A DNA stretch of 64,000 nt from Burkholderiales bacterium (GTDB lineage: Bacteria > Pseudomonadota > Gammaproteobacteria > Burkholderiales > Casimicrobiaceae): the NCBI GenBank assembly GCA_020853025.1, contig JADYZP010000028.1, positions 1-64,000 of the forward strand, read 5' to 3'. The notes under the pieces were generated by a model. That model had not been told where the DNA came from. It saw nothing but the letters and a program-made list of their open reading frames with translations, and made no database searches. Below, piece after piece: positions 36,038 through 45,058 of this stretch; within the stretch, counting starts at the first letter, position 1, and every line of letters starts with the position of its first letter. The position numbers and the translations under genes were made by a program.

Positions 36038-36559
36038 CTAGCCGATCGCCAGCAGCAGGCTGCCGCGGCATTTCGGCGTGCCGCAGCGGCAGGCGTAGGC
36101 GGCGCGCTCCTTGCGCGACAGGCGACCGTCGACCGACAGCCGGTAGTCGTAGGTCAGTTCGTCACCCGGCCGAATCCGCCGCTTGGCCTCGATGAACACG
36201 CGTCCCTTGTCGTCCTCATGCGTGACGCAATTGGGCGTACACGAGTGATTGATCCAGCGCGCGGCGTTGCCGCGCACGCGCGCGTCGATCACCCGGCCGT
36301 CGTCGATTTCGAACAAGAAGGTGTGCGCGGCATCGTCCGGGTCGCTGTCGGGGCGCTGCATCGCCTCGTCCCACGACGAGCGCTTGCCGCGGTACTCGAC
36401 GATGCGCTCGCCGCGGCGGATATCGGTCGTCGCGAACACGCCGCGGCCGTGGATTGCGGAGTTGCGGACGGCGTAGTTTTTCTTGCGGTCTTCTTTCGGC
36501 ATTTGCGCGCGGGCATGATGAGTTCGCGCCATTTTCTCACGACCGGTCGGAGCCGTCAT
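36038..36559 (-). CDS. SET-domain protein lysine methyltransferase-like
   Basis: This 173-residue bacterial SET-domain protein transfers methyl groups to lysine in related enzymes. The SET core is complete: [33 protein letters not shown] (the AdoMet-binding NHSCxPN motif) and GDELTYDYR. It is closed by a post-SET-like cysteine cluster ([14 protein letters not shown]) that can bind zinc. The start at 36559 was chosen because its ATG overlaps the YaeQ stop (ATGA). The target protein is unknown, and bacterial SET proteins are often horizontally acquired. Confidence 0.88.
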   Translation of the reverse strand: MTAPTGREKMARTHHARAQMPKEDRKKNYAVRNSAIHGRGVFATTDIRRGERIVEYRGKRSSWDEAMQRPDSDPDDAAHTFLFEIDDGRVIDARVRGNAARWINHSCTPNCVTHEDDKGRVFIEAKRRIRPGDELTYDYRLSVDGRLSRKERAAYACRCGTPKCRGSLLLAIG

Positions 36560-36819
36560 CGCGCGTCGCCTTGCGGCGTGAGCAGGTTGGCCATTTCGAC
36601 AGTCACCGTGGTCGCGTGGTCCGAGCACCAGACGTGGCCGTCCTCGATCGTGCACTGCAGCTGCATCGTCCGCAGCGCGAGCGCCAGGATCCGCTCCATC
36701 ATCCGCAGATCCGTCTCCGACGGATGGCGGGCGAGCGTCAGCGCGTGCGTGGCGTAGTAGCCGCGGTCCATGTCGGCAACGTCGAGCGTTGCCTTGAATA
36801 TCGTCGCCTTTAGCGCCAT
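36556..36819 (-). CDS. yaeQ: YaeQ-family protein with large internal in-frame deletion
   Basis: YaeQ proteins are about 180 residues with a PD-(D/E)XK-like fold. This one has 87. The N-terminus is canonical ([19 protein letters not shown], then [22 protein letters not shown]). After ALAL it jumps directly to the canonical C-terminus ([15 protein letters not shown]). About 90 central residues, including most of the fold core, are missing without loss of frame. It is probably inactive, but it still provides translational coupling to the SET gene. A similar clean deletion affects the AraC gene in this window. Confidence 0.8.
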   Translation of the reverse strand: MALKATIFKATLDVADMDRGYYATHALTLARHPSETDLRMMERILALALRTMQLQCTIEDGHVWCSDHATTVTVEMANLLTPQGDAR

Positions 36820-36836
36820 GCCCGTTGTTGCCGGCG

Positions 36837-36912
36837 TCAGTGCAGGAAGGTGAGGATCGGCGGCGTGGTGACGGCGGACAGCATCACCGTCAGCACCATG
36901 CTCGAGGCGACC
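36837..36912 (-). pseudogene. Possible C-terminal remnant of a membrane transporter
   Basis: About 24 codons encode a single hydrophobic segment ([22 protein letters not shown]) ending in a stop 18 bases before yaeQ. This resembles the last helix of AEC-type permeases, but the match is short. The upstream sequence is not membrane-like in the same frame, so the rest of the gene appears deleted. Confidence 0.3.
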
Positions 36913-37094
36913 GAAAATAGGCGATCAGCAGGCGCGCATCGACTGGCGGCAAGCGCGAAAAGTCGCTCATCAGCCGGATCAAGGAACCCACCGCCTCCAC
37001 GTTCATCGACGGTGGCCACTGCCGGGGGGAAAACGTCCCGGCGACGGTCCTCGCGGGCGTCGCCGACAGCGGCAGCGGGCGACGTCAAGCCGCG

Positions 37095-37241
37095 CTACCG
37101 GCCCTTGGTGCTGGCCCGCGTACGCACGGCGACCCGCGGGACGGTCACCGGCGGCCGCCGCCGCGGATCCTGTGCGGGAACGGGCGCACCCTGCTTGCCT
37201 TTCGGCGGGGGATAGGTGATGCCGCTCTTCTTGGTCGTCAT
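37095..37241 (-). CDS. Small basic proline-rich protein, hypothetical
   Basis: This 48-residue frame has AGGAG ten bases upstream of the ATG and a strongly basic, proline-rich product (PPPKGKQGAPVPAQDPRRRPP). I do not recognise the family. The ribosome site and its position in otherwise non-coding DNA support expression, but no conserved domain is visible. Confidence 0.4.
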   Translation of the reverse strand: MTTKKSGITYPPPKGKQGAPVPAQDPRRRPPVTVPRVAVRTRASTKGR

Positions 37242-37366
37242 GGCCGTCGACTCCTCTGCTGCGAATTGGGCGATCTTAAACCGATTCGCGAGATGAACGT
37301 ATTTCTCCCGACGCTCGCGGTGGCATTCGCTGCAGTCGAGCCGACCGCGGTCATGATGCCCGCAGT

Positions 37367-37390
37367 GCGGATCGCTGATCAGCGATCCGC
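37367..37390. repeat. Perfect 24-base palindrome
   Basis: Twelve bases (GCGGATCGCTGA) are followed immediately by their exact reverse complement with no spacer. It lies in the non-coding interval between DUF1631 and the small basic protein gene. It could be an operator for a dimeric regulator or the stem of a transcript structure. Confidence 0.7.
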
Positions 37391-37523
37391 CGCCCAGCCG
37401 CGATTTGCGATCTTCGATTCGCACACGCTCAAGCCGCTATAGTCGCTCCCGGTCGATGTGCCGGTGGCCTTTGGCGCTGGAACGCATGCGCACATCGACC
37501 CGCCAGTCGGCCACCGGCGGACG

Positions 37524-39950
37524 CTACTGCACCGTCGGGCGCAGCGTCGGGGCGCCGTAGACGGACTCGGGCTCCGAAGCGGAAGCTGCGGGCCTGCGCG
37601 CCGCGAGCGTATCGAGCGCCGAACTGACCGCGCGGTCGAACAGCGGCACCGGCTCCAGCACCAAGCTGACCTGGCCACCGGCGATTTCGTAGGCCAGCTC
37701 CTCCGGCGTATAAACGAAGGCGCGGGTACGCGAGCGGCTGGTGAACAGGTACTTGGTACGCAGCGGGCTCACCCAGGACAAGCGCGCATTGACCGGCTGG
37801 TCTTCCTTGGTGAACGCGAGCCAGGTGCCGACCACCATTTCGCTGACGAAGTCGTGGACGTTGGCGATCGGCGGCGCCTCGGTAGCGGTCGCCACCGTCT
37901 CGGTGGCGGTAATCCCCGGCGCGGGAGTGGCGTCCGTGGCTGCGGGCTTGATCGCTGCGATGTGCAGTTGGTAGAGCGCTTCGAAAAACCCTCGGGCCCG
38001 CTCGGGTGCCAGCGCCACCGCCGTACACGCGCGGCGCAACGCACCGATCAGCTTGGGAATCATCTTTGTCAGTCGCGCCTTTTGCGACGTGCGCTCCTTG
38101 GCCACAATGCTCCATAGCAGGTCGTCCAGCGTGCGCACCGCGTCGTTCCACGCCTCGCTGTCGGTGCCTTGGTCGCGGTGCAGCGTCGCGAGATGGTCGG
38201 CAAAGGCGGTTTCGACAAAGCCGCGCACTTCGAACGGCAGGTCGAGTCCGGCCAGGCGGTCGCGCAGGAACGCGCGCACCTGCGAACGGTCCGCCTCGCT
38301 GCTCTCGGCGCGCAGTGCGGCCGCGACGTCTTCGCTGGTCGCCTGGTCGGCACGCTGCCGCTCGCCGTCGATGAACGCCGCCAGCTTCGTGTTGGCGAGA
38401 CGGAACACTTCGACGTCGATTTCGAAGTCGCGGCAGATTTCTTCGACGACGCCTGCCGAGAGCGCGACAAAGGCGTCGCGATACGCGGCGTCGTGTTCGG
38501 TGCCCACCGCGGCGTCGGCCAGATTGTCGAGCAGTTGGCGCGCCGGGTGTGCGCGGTCGGAGAAGAACGTGCGGTCGAGCAGCGCGGCCTTGAGGATGGG
38601 CACCTGCAGCCTGCCGAAAAGGCTGCGCATCGAATCGGGAATCGACTTGTCGCGAAAAACATAATCGAAGAGGAGCGCGATCACGTCCATCGTGATGCGG
38701 TCCGTGTCGTTCGAAATCTGGCCTTCGATCGCCGCGCGGATGTGCGGAATGAGGTTCAGTGGAACGACCGTACTCTCGCCGGCGCGCTCCTGCGCAGCAG
38801 GTACGGCCTGTGCAATCGCCGTTGGCAGATCGAGGCGCTGCCAATTCGCCAAGGTTGCAAACAGCGCCGTCGAAGCACCGAGCGCCATCAGCGGGTCGAG
38901 TGACGGGAACATCGGTGCTGCGCCTACCGGCACGGTCACCGGCGTCTCGACACCGGGCGTTGCAGCGGTCCCGGCGATTTGTGGAGCGACACCGGCCGTG
39001 GCAACGTGCTGCAACGTGCCAGACGATGCGAGCGCTGCCAGTCCTGCCAGGATCCTTGTTGCCGACATTTCGCCGGCGCCACTGGCTCCCGGGTGTGCCG
39101 CAACGGCAGTTTTCTCCGCGAAAACCAGCGACGGCGGAGCACCCGGGTCCGGCGCGAGTTCGGGCACGGCGATGTCGCGCGGCACCGGCGGCGCGTCGCT
39201 CAGCATGCGCGAGAACGTGGGCAGCAGGTCGCGGTCGTCGTGCGGACGGAACTCGCTGCGTGCGCGCAGCGCGGCCTTGATTTCAGGCAGCACGCCGCGG
39301 TCGGCCAGGAAGCGGTTGAGCGAGATGTAAATCTTGTTGACTTCCGGCGTGATGTCGGACAGCACACGGTCCATGAACGGTCGCCAGACCCGGGGATTCG
39401 GATACGTCGCACGCGCCGACGCGCCTATGGCATCGAGGATGTAGGACACTGCGAAGGGATTGTCGAGGTCGCGTGGTCCCGGGTCACCCATCAGCGCCTC
39501 GACGCGCAGATCGAGCGCAGCCAACTCCTTGCGGGCGTACTGGTGGAGCGCATGCGTCGCGTTCTTCAGCGCGGTCTGTCGATCGTGATCGAAGGCCGTC
39601 AGCACGCGCAGCGTGGCGAGCGACGCGTCGGCATCCGGCCGCCGGCCCTTGCGGAGCGCACCTTCGACTACGCGCCTTTCGAACATCGCGCGAAGCGACT
39701 GGTCGAACAGCGCGAGCCACTCGCCGCGCTTGCTGCGGAACGCCTCGACTGCGCCGTCGGGAATGTGGCTGTGGGTTTCGAACAGGTCGTTGGTGTCGTC
39801 GACCGACGCTTTCACGACCTCGAACAGCCGGCCCCGGTATTGCGCGAAGCACTCGTGCAGCAGCGCTCGCCTCGCTTCGGTTCCGAGCGGCAGCTGGCCA
39901 CCGGCGTCGGCCGCAATGGCCGCGGAGTGCGGAATTGGATCGGCCGTCAT
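37524..39950 (-). CDS. DUF1631-family protein
   Basis: This large cytosolic protein of 808 residues belongs to the betaproteobacterial/gammaproteobacterial DUF1631 family (thymidine-phosphorylase-like annotation in older databases). It is mostly alpha-helical. Conserved blocks include FRSKRGEWLALFDQSLRAMFERR, YPNPRVWRPFMDRVLSDITPEVNKIYISLNRFLADRGVLPEIK, a low-complexity middle (about residues 265-400) and a C-terminal beta region (GTWLAFTKEDQPVNARLSWVSPLRTKYLFTSRSR) that resembles PilZ-type c-di-GMP domains. The function is unknown. It is divergent from the ICMT-like gene. Confidence 0.85.
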   Translation of the reverse strand: MTADPIPHSAAIAADAGGQLPLGTEARRALLHECFAQYRGRLFEVVKASVDDTNDLFETHSHIPDGAVEAFRSKRGEWLALFDQSLRAMFERRVVEGALRKGRRPDADASLATLRVLTAFDHDRQTALKNATHALHQYARKELAALDLRVEALMGDPGPRDLDNPFAVSYILDAIGASARATYPNPRVWRPFMDRVLSDITPEVNKIYISLNRFLADRGVLPEIKAALRARSEFRPHDDRDLLPTFSRMLSDAPPVPRDIAVPELAPDPGAPPSLVFAEKTAVAAHPGASGAGEMSATRILAGLAALASSGTLQHVATAGVAPQIAGTAATPGVETPVTVPVGAAPMFPSLDPLMALGASTALFATLANWQRLDLPTAIAQAVPAAQERAGESTVVPLNLIPHIRAAIEGQISNDTDRITMDVIALLFDYVFRDKSIPDSMRSLFGRLQVPILKAALLDRTFFSDRAHPARQLLDNLADAAVGTEHDAAYRDAFVALSAGVVEEICRDFEIDVEVFRLANTKLAAFIDGERQRADQATSEDVAAALRAESSEADRSQVRAFLRDRLAGLDLPFEVRGFVETAFADHLATLHRDQGTDSEAWNDAVRTLDDLLWSIVAKERTSQKARLTKMIPKLIGALRRACTAVALAPERARGFFEALYQLHIAAIKPAATDATPAPGITATETVATATEAPPIANVHDFVSEMVVGTWLAFTKEDQPVNARLSWVSPLRTKYLFTSRSRTRAFVYTPEELAYEIAGGQVSLVLEPVPLFDRAVSSALDTLAARRPAASASEPESVYGAPTLRPTVQ

Positions 39951-40140
39951 GGTCGCAATTCTACTTGGCTACGGCCAAACGGACCGTCACGGCGATCGGG
40001 CCACCTCGGCCCATCGTCGGCTGGTTGCGCTCCGGCACCGAAGAAAGCCGCGGCGGGGCTGTCGCGTCCCTGACATCCGAAGCGCCACGACGGCTGACGT
40101 TACAATAGCGGGTTGCCCGAGAGCGACAAGTGATGGAGCG

Positions 40141-40761
40141 ATGGATATTCCCGGAACCCTGCTGGCGGCGACGATCTGTTCCTACTGGATCGGCGTCGGC
40201 GCCATGATCGTGCACGTACGGCGACACGCGCGCCGGCATTCGCGCCGCGCCGTCGTGCTTCCGCAGCAGTCGCTGGAGCGACTGATGGGGCTCATCTGGC
40301 TGCCGCTGGTCGCCGCCTGGGTCGCGTTGCCGTGGTTTGCCTTGTCACGGACTTCGCCACCGCTGGGCCTGCCGGCATTCGCGCTTGCCGGCGGTGCGTA
40401 CGCGGCGTTGCGCTGGGTTGCCACGGTGCTGGCGCTGGCGTGCCTCGCGGCCACGATCAAGTGCTGGGCGCGCATGGGCAAGGACTGGCGAATGGCCGTC
40501 ACCCGCGAGCCGGACCAGGCGCTGATCATGGATGGCATGTTCAGCCGCGTCCGGCATCCGATCTACGCCTTTTCGATCCTGCTGATGCTGTGCACGATGC
40601 TCGTCGTGCCCACGCTGCCGATGCTTGGCATCGGTGTCATTCATATCGCGCTGATGATGTTGAAAGCGCGCAACGAGGAGCGTCACCTGCTTGCGGACCA
40701 TGGTGACGACTACGCGCATTACCTCGCGAGGACGGGTCGCTTCCTTCCTCGATTGCGCTAA
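40141..40761 (+). CDS. ICMT-like membrane methyltransferase
   Basis: This integral membrane protein of 206 residues has about five transmembrane segments and the C-terminal signature of isoprenylcysteine carboxyl methyltransferase-like enzymes (GMFSRVRHPIYAFSILLML, then ARNEERHLLADHGDDYAHYLARTGRFLP). Bacterial members methylate unknown small or lipid substrates. GGAG lies just ahead of the ATG. It sits 75 bases upstream of the lipid locus on the same strand and may belong to it. Confidence 0.82.
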   Translation: MDIPGTLLAATICSYWIGVGAMIVHVRRHARRHSRRAVVLPQQSLERLMGLIWLPLVAAWVALPWFALSRTSPPLGLPAFALAGGAYAALRWVATVLALACLAATIKCWARMGKDWRMAVTREPDQALIMDGMFSRVRHPIYAFSILLMLCTMLVVPTLPMLGIGVIHIALMMLKARNEERHLLADHGDDYAHYLARTGRFLPRLR

Positions 40762-40836
40762 ATGCCGGTTGACCGAGCCCGCCTGCGATAATGGCGAGCC
40801 CAGAGTCCCCGACATCGCTTCCCGTTCACGTTTCGA

Positions 40837-41814
40837 ATGAATCATCGCTCTCTCCGCGCCATCGGCGCGCTGTTCGCCTTGCTGTCGATTTCCATGGGTA
40901 GTGCACAGCCAATGGCGAGCGCCCCGCCGACGATCGTCACCAAGCGCGCGCTGGACTGCGAGGATCTGTCCGGCCCGGATGCCGCGCAGGCTCTTTCCGC
41001 GCTGCCGGCTCCGCGGGTCGTCCTGCTGCATGGCAGCATGCCGATCGTCAACATGGAGTCCTTCGCCCACTTCCTGATCGGAATGGGTTATCCGGAGGCC
41101 GCGCTGCGTGATCCGCAGGATGGCGTCCTGTCACGGTCGAGTTTCGGCAGCAGCGTGGAGTTGGCCGGCGCGCTCGCCTGGCATTACGAGCGCGATGGCA
41201 TGCGTCCGATGTTGATCGGACACAGCCAGGGCGGCATGCTGGTCATTCGCGCCCTGCACGAACTGGCCGGAGGCTTCCAGGATTCCATCCCGGTCTTCGA
41301 CCCCGGGCGCGGCGCTGCACTCGACCGCACGACGATCCGCGATCCCTACACGCATCAAGAGCGTCCGGTGGTTGGAGTCCAGGTCGCGTTCGCGGCGGCG
41401 ATCGCGACCGGGACGCTGCCGCGCATCCTGCTCGGGCAGTGGTCGATGATCCCCCTGCTGCGCAGGATTCCCGACACGACGCTCGAATTCACGGGTTTCA
41501 CCATCGCGTGGGATCCGCTTGCCGGCAACCTGGGCAGTGCCGAGCCCTATGCGGCAGATGGGCGCGCCGTCGTGCGCAACGTGTTGCTGCCATCCACTTA
41601 CAGTCACATCGGGGCGCCGATCACCGAGCACCTCGCGGCACAAGCGGCGACCCGCGCATGGATCGACACCTGGCGGCCCGACGCGGCGCCCGGGCCGGAG
41701 CCGGACGCCGCCAACGACGACCTGCGCAATCTCGTGCTTGCGGCCGACCTGTGGTTTTCGATTCGCCGTCACTGGTGCCTCGAAGGTCAGCGGCGCCGGG
41801 CGGCGACGTCCTGA
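40837..41814 (+). CDS. Secreted alpha/beta hydrolase 1 of the acyl locus
   Basis: This exported serine hydrolase of 325 residues has a signal peptide ending near SMGSAQ. The nucleophile elbow is GHSQGG (Ser130), preceded by an LLHG oxyanion motif. A late His lies in STYSHIGAP. It is paralogous to the lipoprotein hydrolase at 43136-44188: both share GMGYPE and YERDGMxPMLIGHSQGGM. It starts the tight plus-strand cluster, ending one base before the next ATG. A lipase or thioesterase-like role on an acyl product in the envelope is inferred from context. Confidence 0.8.
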   Translation: MNHRSLRAIGALFALLSISMGSAQPMASAPPTIVTKRALDCEDLSGPDAAQALSALPAPRVVLLHGSMPIVNMESFAHFLIGMGYPEAALRDPQDGVLSRSSFGSSVELAGALAWHYERDGMRPMLIGHSQGGMLVIRALHELAGGFQDSIPVFDPGRGAALDRTTIRDPYTHQERPVVGVQVAFAAAIATGTLPRILLGQWSMIPLLRRIPDTTLEFTGFTIAWDPLAGNLGSAEPYAADGRAVVRNVLLPSTYSHIGAPITEHLAAQAATRAWIDTWRPDAAPGPEPDAANDDLRNLVLAADLWFSIRRHWCLEGQRRRAATS

Positions 41815-41815
41815 C

Positions 41816-43129
41816 ATGACGCCGCCACGACGCTCACCCATGCGCGGTCGCTTGAACCTGTTCCAGGCCGCGATGCTGCGGTGGCGCGAACTCTACCCGT
41901 ACAACGCGGTGCACGTCGCCGAGTTGCCGGGCGTGCTCGATGCGGACAGGCTCGAACAGGCGATCTCGGAGCAGCTGGCGGCGCTGGGCGTGACCGGGCT
42001 CGTGCTCGATGCGCGTGCGCGACGCTTCGAGTACGGCGGCGGCGCGGTGAAGGTTGCCGTACAGGTGCTCCCGGGTAGCGGCGAGGCGCTGCGTATCATC
42101 GAAGACGAAATGGAACGGCAGCTGAACCTGCCCTTTGCCGCCGACGGCGCTTACGAGCCGTTTCGCTTCTTTGCGGCGGCCGCGGGTGAGCGCTTTCACC
42201 TGGGTGTGGCCTACGACCACTTCATCGCCGGCGGAGACTCGATCGTGTCGCTGCTGAAGGCCATCGCGGCGCGCTATGAAGGCGGAGTGCCGGCGGCATC
42301 CGAGGCTGTCGAACTCTATCCCGCCACTTACGGCCGACTGTTCACGCGTAACGCGCTGGCGTTCTACCTGGGCCAGTACTCGCTGCCCGGAATGTTGCTG
42401 CGCGCGCGCCGCGCGTTCCGGCCGCGCTATCCGTATGGAGACGACTGGCGCAACGGATTCACGTCCTTCGAACTGCCTCCAGACCTCTACGCGGCAATCG
42501 TCCGCACGGCAAGGGCCTGGTCGGTCACGCGCAACGACCTGCTGCTCGCGATGCTGCTTGATGCGCTGGCGCCCGAAGTGCCCGAGCGGCTGCACGCGCG
42601 CCGCCGCAGGGAGATTGCCATCGCCTCGGTGATCAATATCCGGCAGGAATTCGTAACCGGCACCGAGCAGGCATTCGGCCAGTTCTTGAGCTCTTTCCTC
42701 ATCTCGCATCCGGTTCCCGCCGGCGTGACGCTCGAAGCGCTGGCGCGCGACATCCATGCGCAGACCCAACGCGTCAAGCGCCGCAAGCTCTATCTGCAAA
42801 CCCTCTATCTCATCGCCTGCGGCGGACTGGTCTGGTCGCACATGACCCCCGGCCAGCGCAAGCAGATGTATGCGAAGAACTATCCGGTGTGGGCGGGAAT
42901 GTCCATGCTCAACGTCGAGGCGATCTGGAATGAGTCACCCGGCACGGCGCGGGTGTTCCACTACCTGCGCGCCGTCTCGACCGGCCCCTTTTCTCCGATG
43001 GTGATGGCTCCGGCGTCGGTCGGCGACTGCCTGCACATCGGCGTGTCGTATCGCACTTCGGCCTTCAGCCGCGACGACATGGCGAGAATTGGGGCTGCCC
43101 TGGTGCAATGTGCGCATAAGTTGGTGTGA
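41816..43129 (+). CDS. Condensation-domain-like acyltransferase
   Basis: This 437-residue protein resembles the NRPS condensation/PapA5/wax-ester-synthase fold, which joins an acyl group to an amine or alcohol. The fold is suggested by the opening PYNAVHVAELPGVLDADRLEQAI and the two-domain length. The usual HHxxxDG active motif appears as DHFIAGG (D134-H135), so the second histidine is kept but the first His and the Asp are changed. The start follows the previous stop by one base, which decides it. It lies between two paralogous secreted hydrolases. Confidence 0.72.
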   Translation: MTPPRRSPMRGRLNLFQAAMLRWRELYPYNAVHVAELPGVLDADRLEQAISEQLAALGVTGLVLDARARRFEYGGGAVKVAVQVLPGSGEALRIIEDEMERQLNLPFAADGAYEPFRFFAAAAGERFHLGVAYDHFIAGGDSIVSLLKAIAARYEGGVPAASEAVELYPATYGRLFTRNALAFYLGQYSLPGMLLRARRAFRPRYPYGDDWRNGFTSFELPPDLYAAIVRTARAWSVTRNDLLLAMLLDALAPEVPERLHARRRREIAIASVINIRQEFVTGTEQAFGQFLSSFLISHPVPAGVTLEALARDIHAQTQRVKRRKLYLQTLYLIACGGLVWSHMTPGQRKQMYAKNYPVWAGMSMLNVEAIWNESPGTARVFHYLRAVSTGPFSPMVMAPASVGDCLHIGVSYRTSAFSRDDMARIGAALVQCAHKLV

Positions 43130-43135
43130 GCTAGC

Positions 43136-44188
43136 ATGATACGGACGTTCATTTCGACGCTGCTGGCCTTGGCCATGGCGCTGGCGGCCGCAGGATGCAC
43201 GGTACGGTCACTGCTCGACAAGCCACCAGAATATTCGACCTCGACCAAGTGGCAGACCGATCAGGCATTGCAGGACCGCATCCTCGCGCTCGATCCCGAG
43301 CACGTGCGCGAGGCGGATGTGCGGCAAACGCTCATTCACGGTCCCACGCCGCGGATCATGCTGGTGCACGGCGGCATCTTCCCCGTGCATCGAGCGATGA
43401 TCTCGTTCGGGCGATTCCTGGTCGGCATGGGCTATCCCGAGTCGAGGATCCGCGAACCCTACGACGGCGACTGGTCGCACAGTCCCTACGAGGATGCCGC
43501 GCGGCTGGCCGGCATCGTTGCCTGGTACTACGAGCGCGATGGCATGCCGCCGATGCTGATTGGCCACAGCCAGGGTGGCATGCAGGTGGTCAAGGTGCTG
43601 TACGTACTGAACGGTGATTACGGCGCCGAGGTTCCCGTGTGGAATCCGCTGACCGATTTCGCCGAGAATCGGACGACGCTCATCGATCCGTTCACGGGAC
43701 GCAAGGTCCCGGTGGTGGGAGGATTCGAGGTCACCTATGCGTCGGCAGCGGGAGCGGGAGGCGCCGCGTTCCTGCTGCCCAACCAGTGGAGTCTCATCGG
43801 CAAGCTGAACGAGATTCCCGACACCGTCGAGGATTTCACCGGCTACGACCTCGAATTCGACCTCTGGGCGTGGACGATAAACTCGAAAAAGCACGGCGAC
43901 AGGTACCACAATCACGGCAGCGTTCGAGTGCGCACCGTGACGCTGCCGGCGTCGATCAACCACGTGCTGATCCCCGTGACCGACGACATGCTCGACAATC
44001 CGGCGGCCCTCGCGTGGATCGACGCCTACACGCCCGGAACTGCGGTTGCGCCACCCGCCGACGCCAGCGACAACATCCTGTGGGCGGCGGATGTCTGGTA
44101 CAGCATCAAGAAGTACTGGGTGATCGAGGCGCAGCGGCTGATCCGCGCCTGGCGCGCCGGCGCGCGGCCGGCAGTGCCGGCAAGTTAG
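43136..44188 (+). CDS. Lipoprotein alpha/beta hydrolase 2 of the acyl locus
   Basis: This 350-residue lipoprotein has lipobox AAGC and Cys21. The nucleophile elbow is GHSQGG (Ser145) with the oxyanion motif LVHGG, and a late His occurs in SINHVLIP. It is a clear paralogue of the hydrolase at 40837-41814, but membrane-anchored by lipidation. It starts six bases after the condensation-like gene. Its outer or periplasmic placement suggests it acts on a lipid already exported, which is inference. Confidence 0.82.
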   Translation: MIRTFISTLLALAMALAAAGCTVRSLLDKPPEYSTSTKWQTDQALQDRILALDPEHVREADVRQTLIHGPTPRIMLVHGGIFPVHRAMISFGRFLVGMGYPESRIREPYDGDWSHSPYEDAARLAGIVAWYYERDGMPPMLIGHSQGGMQVVKVLYVLNGDYGAEVPVWNPLTDFAENRTTLIDPFTGRKVPVVGGFEVTYASAAGAGGAAFLLPNQWSLIGKLNEIPDTVEDFTGYDLEFDLWAWTINSKKHGDRYHNHGSVRVRTVTLPASINHVLIPVTDDMLDNPAALAWIDAYTPGTAVAPPADASDNILWAADVWYSIKKYWVIEAQRLIRAWRAGARPAVPAS

Positions 44189-44302
44189 AATGACGGCTTT
44201 GTCAGTCCCCGCGCTCCCGTCTTTGGAGTCCGGGGCGGGCAGGCGTTCGCATGCGGCAGCCGACGGCGGCGCCGGCTCCATCGATTGGCAGGGGTTTCCA
44301 AT

Positions 44303-45058
44303 ATGGCAGGCAGCCTGGCGGGAAAGGTGGCGCTGGTCACGGGCGCTGCGCGCGGGATCGGCCGCGCGATCGCGGTCAAGCTCGCGTCCGAGGGCTGCGC
44401 GGTCGCCGTCAACTACTACAACAGCGCCGACGAGGCCGAGGCGCTGTGCGAGGAGATTCGCGCATCCGGACCCCATGCCTGCGCGATCGCCGGCAGCGTG
44501 GGCATTCCCGACAGCGTCGACGAGCTATTCGCCGAGTTCGGCCGCCACTTCGACCGCCTCGACATCCTGGTCTCGAACGCGGCCTCGGGTGTGCTGAAGC
44601 CCGCGATCGAGATGACGCTCAAGCATTGGCGCTGGTGCCTCGAGACCAACGCACTGGCGTTGAACCTGCTCACGCAGCGCGCGTTGCCGTTCTTTGGCGA
44701 CGATGCCCGCATCATCGCGATGTCGAGCCTGGGCGCGCAGCGCGCGATGCCGGACTACGGGTTCATCGGCGCGTCGAAGGCCGCGCTGGAAGCGCTGGCC
44801 CGCGCGCTGGCGCAGGAACTGGGGCCGCGGGGTGTTCGCGTCAACGTGGTCAGCGCGGGTGTCGTCGATACCGACGCGCTGCGCCACTTCCCGAACCGCG
44901 AGCAGTTGCTCGCCAACTTTGCGCAGCGCACGCCCGCCGGACCCGTGCTGACGCCGCAGGACGTCGCCGGCGCCGTCTACCTGCTGTGCCTGCCCGAGGC
45001 CGCGATGATCAATGGGCACACGCTGGTCGTCGACGGCGGCTTCGCGATTTCCGGATGA
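44303..45058 (+). CDS. FabL-type enoyl-ACP reductase (SDR)
   Basis: This short-chain dehydrogenase has the nucleotide motif TGAARGIG and catalytic residues spaced as Y152-x6-K159 (YGFIGASK). That is the spacing of enoyl-ACP reductases (FabI/FabL), not the YxxxK of ketoreductases. It would complete each fatty-acid elongation cycle. It has 251 residues. The ATG at 44303 was chosen over a TTG 18 bases upstream. Its stop overlaps the FabG-like gene (ATGA). It may make the locus independent of housekeeping enoyl reductase. Confidence 0.8.
   Translation: MAGSLAGKVALVTGAARGIGRAIAVKLASEGCAVAVNYYNSADEAEALCEEIRASGPHACAIAGSVGIPDSVDELFAEFGRHFDRLDILVSNAASGVLKPAIEMTLKHWRWCLETNALALNLLTQRALPFFGDDARIIAMSSLGAQRAMPDYGFIGASKAALEALARALAQELGPRGVRVNVVSAGVVDTDALRHFPNREQLLANFAQRTPAGPVLTPQDVAGAVYLLCLPEAAMINGHTLVVDGGFAISG

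Noticed and set aside
37429..37510. 25-codon GTG-started frame after DUF1631
   Set aside because: It has no ribosome site and no recognisable motif, and is likely chance.
37429..38844. Second minus-strand frame of 471 codons within DUF1631
   Set aside because: It is an arginine-rich alternative frame of the same strand, without motifs.
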